From CBDCYS01 sp965226185 (GTDB lineage: Bacteria > Acidobacteriota > Terriglobia > Bryobacterales > UBA6623): a stretch of 64,000 nt of DNA. The notes under the pieces are model-generated. The model was not told the origin of the DNA. It did no database searches and worked only from the letters and a program-made list of their open reading frames with translations. Both the position numbers and the translations under genes were made by a program. The stretch lies in the NCBI GenBank assembly GCA_965226185.1, contig CBDDCT010000006.1, positions 992,001 to 1,056,000 of the forward strand, in the 5' to 3' direction. Shown here one piece after another: positions 61,158 to 64,000 of this stretch (position 1 is the first letter of the stretch; every line of letters starts with the position of its first letter).

Positions 61158-63248
61158 TCAAAAAACCTGAACCTGCACACCGCCACGAATCCAGCGTCCG
61201 GGCTGTGCCAAGCCCTGAAAAGCTTCATGGGATTGATTCAATAAATTGGAAACCTGCAAAAACGGCCGCCAGCGGCCCGCTGTGTAGATCAGCGAGGTGT
61301 CCCACAGAGCCTTCGTGGATTGCCACGTGCGGTTGAAAGCGCCCAGACGCATCTTCACGGCAAGGTATTTGTTCAATGATCCGTGGTAACTCACGCTCAG
61401 CGAGTTGAGAGGGAAGTTGAAGACGTAACGCGAAGTTACGCCCGGTGTGGGAACCTTCGACGCACGTATCACCGTATAGTTCACGCCGATCTCGGACGAA
61501 CCGACGCGCTGTCTCATCTGTAGTTCGCCGCCATGAAACGTCAGCTCCGCGAAGTTGCGGGCGTGAAATTTCTGCAGACCCGGCTCCCGAACCCAATCGA
61601 TCGTATTATTTTCCTGCCTCTGAAACCAGGTGAGAGAGACAGTCGTGCCGTGATCTGAATACCAGTCGGCGCCGGCTTCGTAGTTCCAGACGTTTTCGGG
61701 AAGCAGGTTCTCGTTGCCCTTGCTCACCGGGTCTTCGTAGTAAAGATCGGTATAGGTCGGAATGCGGTAGGCGTGGCCGGCTTGTGCGCGCAGCTTGAAT
61801 CCGCGGCCCAGCCAGTAACCGATCGAGAATGTCGGGCTCGTCTCGCCCCGCCACTTCCGCCAAACTTCCTCGCGCGCCCCAATCACCAGGTTCAAACGCT
61901 CGGTCGGACGCAGTGTCACGGTGAAGAAAGCCGACACCCGCTCGCGCCGCCGAAGCCCTAAATTCGTGCTGTCGATGCCATCGGAAAGAAGCGCCGTACC
62001 GGCGGACCAGCTTGCCTTCTCGCTCCAGCGTCCGTTGACCGTGTAGCCTCCCTGGTACTGATTCGTGGTGTGGAAGTTCTGGAAGATTTCCGGCCGGTGG
62101 CGGAAGAGGATGAAGTGGTCGGTGTGCCGCCGGTAGCCGAAGTTGAAGCGATGCCGCAGCCGGTCCGCTGAGCGCCCAATGGTTTGGCTGGCGGCAACGA
62201 AGGTCGATCCCGTGTCTTCCCAGGAGTCCCAGGGGCCATAAAAGCCGTTGGCGCCAAACACACGGTCATTCATCGCGAACATGACCGTTGTCGAGCCGAA
62301 GTCTTTGTCGAGAAACGATTCGCTCGAAAACGCGACGTTACGAAAATCGCGCCCGGGTGCAAAACCACTCGAAAAGTCGCGCGAGAACGAGGTCTGCTGG
62401 CTCCAGTCGCCCAACTTGAATCCGCTGATGACTGATTGCCGGTGCCAGCCGAACTCACCCCCGCCCCCCATCAGCTTTAACTCAGCCGCTTGCGGTTTCT
62501 TTGTCACGAAGTTCACGGCGCCGCCGATCGCATCAGAACCATAGAGCGTCGAACCCGTGCCATGTAGAATCTCGACTTGCCGCACGGACTCGAACGGAAG
62601 CGGCAAGTCCATATTGTGGTGACCGGTTTGGCTGTCGCTGACGCGGATGCCGTTGACCAGGACCAATACCTGATCGAAGGTGGATCCCCGGATCGACAAA
62701 TCCGCCTGCGTGCCGTCGGGGCCCCGCTCCCGTAAGTCGATGGAGGTGTCGTGCTTGAGCAGATCGGCGAATGACCAAGCGGGCACGGCCCGATCCTGGA
62801 CGGAGAGCACCGCCAAGCTTCGATTGATTTCAGCCAGCTCACGCGGTTCGGGAGTGCCGGTAACGACGATGGGAGTTTCGACGCGGGTTCTGAGCTCGAG
62901 ATCGATCACGATTCTGGAAAGACTCGCGTCCACACTTCGCTCCACCAGCTTGAAGCCTTGTGCGCGAACACGAATCGTGCGCTGATCTTTGGCGGCGCCA
63001 CAAATTTCAGCCGCACCCCGCTCGTCGGTCAGCCGTTCGTTGCGGTCCGCGGTGACACTCGCTCCCGGTACGGCCAGACCTGAAGGATCTCGAACCAAAA
63101 CGTTGAGACAATCCGCCGCGCGGCCCGCCGTACAGAAAGTCAGCAGGAACAAAAAGGCGAAGACGTTTCGAGCCGGGCGGCAGAAGTTCGCGTCCGGGAT
63201 GTTCACGGACACTCCGACGCACGACCTCCTACGAGAAGACGTCGTCAT
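61158..63248 (-). CDS. TonB-dependent receptor with N-terminal carboxypeptidase-regulatory-like domain
   Basis: About 696 residues from ATG 63248 (MTTSSRRRSCVGVSVNIPDA); a further open frame upstream is not supported. Signal helix VFAFLFLLTFCTAGRAADC, then a beta-sandwich domain (VRDPSGLAVPGASVTADRNE, TIRVRAQGFKLVERSVD). The plug follows: 'SFADLLKHDTSIDLRERGPD', 'LSIRGSTFDQVLVLVNGIRV', 'VRQVEILHGTGSTLYGSDAIGGAV'. The barrel ends in 'RWIRGGVQVQVF' with terminal Phe. The plug resembles BtuB-type vitamin B12 receptors, but I found no cobalamin riboswitch upstream, so the ligand is open. Confidence 0.9.
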   Translation of the reverse strand: MTTSSRRRSCVGVSVNIPDANFCRPARNVFAFLFLLTFCTAGRAADCLNVLVRDPSGLAVPGASVTADRNERLTDERGAAEICGAAKDQRTIRVRAQGFKLVERSVDASLSRIVIDLELRTRVETPIVVTGTPEPRELAEINRSLAVLSVQDRAVPAWSFADLLKHDTSIDLRERGPDGTQADLSIRGSTFDQVLVLVNGIRVSDSQTGHHNMDLPLPFESVRQVEILHGTGSTLYGSDAIGGAVNFVTKKPQAAELKLMGGGGEFGWHRQSVISGFKLGDWSQQTSFSRDFSSGFAPGRDFRNVAFSSESFLDKDFGSTTVMFAMNDRVFGANGFYGPWDSWEDTGSTFVAASQTIGRSADRLRHRFNFGYRRHTDHFILFRHRPEIFQNFHTTNQYQGGYTVNGRWSEKASWSAGTALLSDGIDSTNLGLRRRERVSAFFTVTLRPTERLNLVIGAREEVWRKWRGETSPTFSIGYWLGRGFKLRAQAGHAYRIPTYTDLYYEDPVSKGNENLLPENVWNYEAGADWYSDHGTTVSLTWFQRQENNTIDWVREPGLQKFHARNFAELTFHGGELQMRQRVGSSEIGVNYTVIRASKVPTPGVTSRYVFNFPLNSLSVSYHGSLNKYLAVKMRLGAFNRTWQSTKALWDTSLIYTAGRWRPFLQVSNLLNQSHEAFQGLAQPGRWIRGGVQVQVF

Positions 63249-64000
63249 TCCAATCTCACCCCCAAATGAAAACTCAATCCCAAATTCTAACCAACGCGAG
63301 ACAAGGAGCACTGTCCGATCTGGAAGGCTTGCCAAGAGTTTACAGTCGAAAAAGGAAGATTCAGGGCGCATCCGTTGCGGTGAACCGCGGCTTTGCCGTT
63401 GGCAGTGTTGTATGCCATTCGTGTGCCAGGGGGTTCGATCAAAGCTGTGCGAAGCCGTTGAAATCAAAGTGGTTGTGTGTTTAGGGTATAAAGTTTCTTC
63501 ACGAAATGGCAGAGAATGGCAGGTTTTGGCGGACATATCGGCGATTTGGGCAGTTTCGGCGGGCTGGGGACGGGTGTCAACCTATAGTGTCTTAGTTTTC
63601 AATGACTTTTTTAGAGGCTGGCTGGCAGTTGGCAGAAACGTGTCAAATTGGCAGGTTTTTCCTGGTGTTTTGGTTGGCTTGTTGGTGCTGAGTAGGACGG
63701 TTTGGGAGCGGTTTGGAGCACTTGATGGCTGCCTGCTGGTGGAGTTGCTCGGGGATCGAGAGCCGTCATGAGCGGCGAGACATGTCGCCACGATTGGCGA
63801 CACGGCACGCCGGAATGCGTGCGCCACGTCTTTGGCCGCTGGTTTCATTTTTGAGGGGCCCCTCCGCGCCCTTGTTGTTACCTCGACAGCCGCACCCATG
63901 AGGGGCGCAAGGGCGGCTACGAGAGTTGGTCCGGTGATCTGTTCCTTACCGGTCTTTCACTCGTAGCTTACCAAATGGAGTTCGGGTTTTCGGCTCGTCC
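63249..64000. other. gene-free terminal region with hairpins and TGGCAG words
   Basis: No convincing gene in 750 bases. The word tggcag recurs at about 63507, 63517, 63622, 63629 and 63650. Perfect small hairpins lie at 63783-63802 (tgtcgcca-cgat-tggcgaca) and 63804-63824 (gcacgc-cggaat-gcgtgc type). A looser stem gcgcccttg/caagggcg spans about 63868-63915. The region may be the start of another repeat-rich or mobile segment beyond the window. Confidence 0.5.

Noticed and set aside
63249..63536. Cobalamin riboswitch upstream of the BtuB-like receptor
   Set aside because: I looked for the conserved B12 box and the surrounding stems on the minus strand and did not see them.

Overview
The window looks like a high-GC chromosomal segment from an acidobacterium (Acidobacteriota, Bryobacterales/Solibacter-like). 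This is inferred from gene content, not from a marker gene. The clues are duplicated-permease (ADOP-type) MacB/FtsX transporters, an NtrC/NtrY-type sensor pair beside them, small carboxypeptidase-regulatory-like secreted proteins, several formylglycine sulfatases, DUF1080 and xylose-isomerase-like sugar enzymes, TonB receptors, and a broken kinase start of the 'MI.QTISH.KITEKL' type. I saw no rRNA, tRNA or CRISPR array.

Region by region. 1-11.8 kb: efflux locus. An ADOP permease tail is followed by a sigma-54 response regulator and its histidine kinase, which are split by an IS1380-family element, and then by adaptor, ATPase, permease and ATPase genes. A good -24/-12 promoter and an upstream dyad precede the adaptor, so the two-component pair probably controls this operon. 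11.9-31.4 kb: mostly housekeeping genes: two small secreted proteins, trpE and fused aroDE (overlapping by one base), a frameshifted sulfatase, a CoA-transferase, an FMN lactate-type dehydrogenase, a VWA/MoxR-type ATPase pair divergent from a TrmB regulator, a coiled-coil membrane protein, a hydrolase, yajQ, a response regulator, a PBP4-type peptidase and hemB. 31.6-41 kb: a decayed and mobile zone. It holds an intact sulfatase, then leader fragments of lost genes, an astacin protease cut by an IS1380-type element, an rve transposase element, a frameshifted cyclase-like gene, and a HEPN gene pair bracketed by 133-bp direct repeats. 40.7-52 kb: catabolism. A DadA-like oxidase is followed by a sugar isomerase and DUF1080 pair, divergent from a Leloir galactose operon (galT, galK, Na+/sugar symporter, galM) and an L-lactate permease. 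52-64 kb: two TonB receptors, a DUF58 protein, a group II intron carrying a nested IS1380 copy, and a third sulfatase.

The functional theme is scavenging of sulfated and galactose-containing glycans: sulfatases, TonB receptors, galactose and lactate uptake. There is also drug or lipid efflux and heavy remodelling by IS elements and an intron. The most novel-looking signals are a two-hairpin repeat whose stems covary between four copies, a 111-bp palindromic repeat found in two convergent gene gaps, and the HEPN pair flanked by the hairpin repeats.
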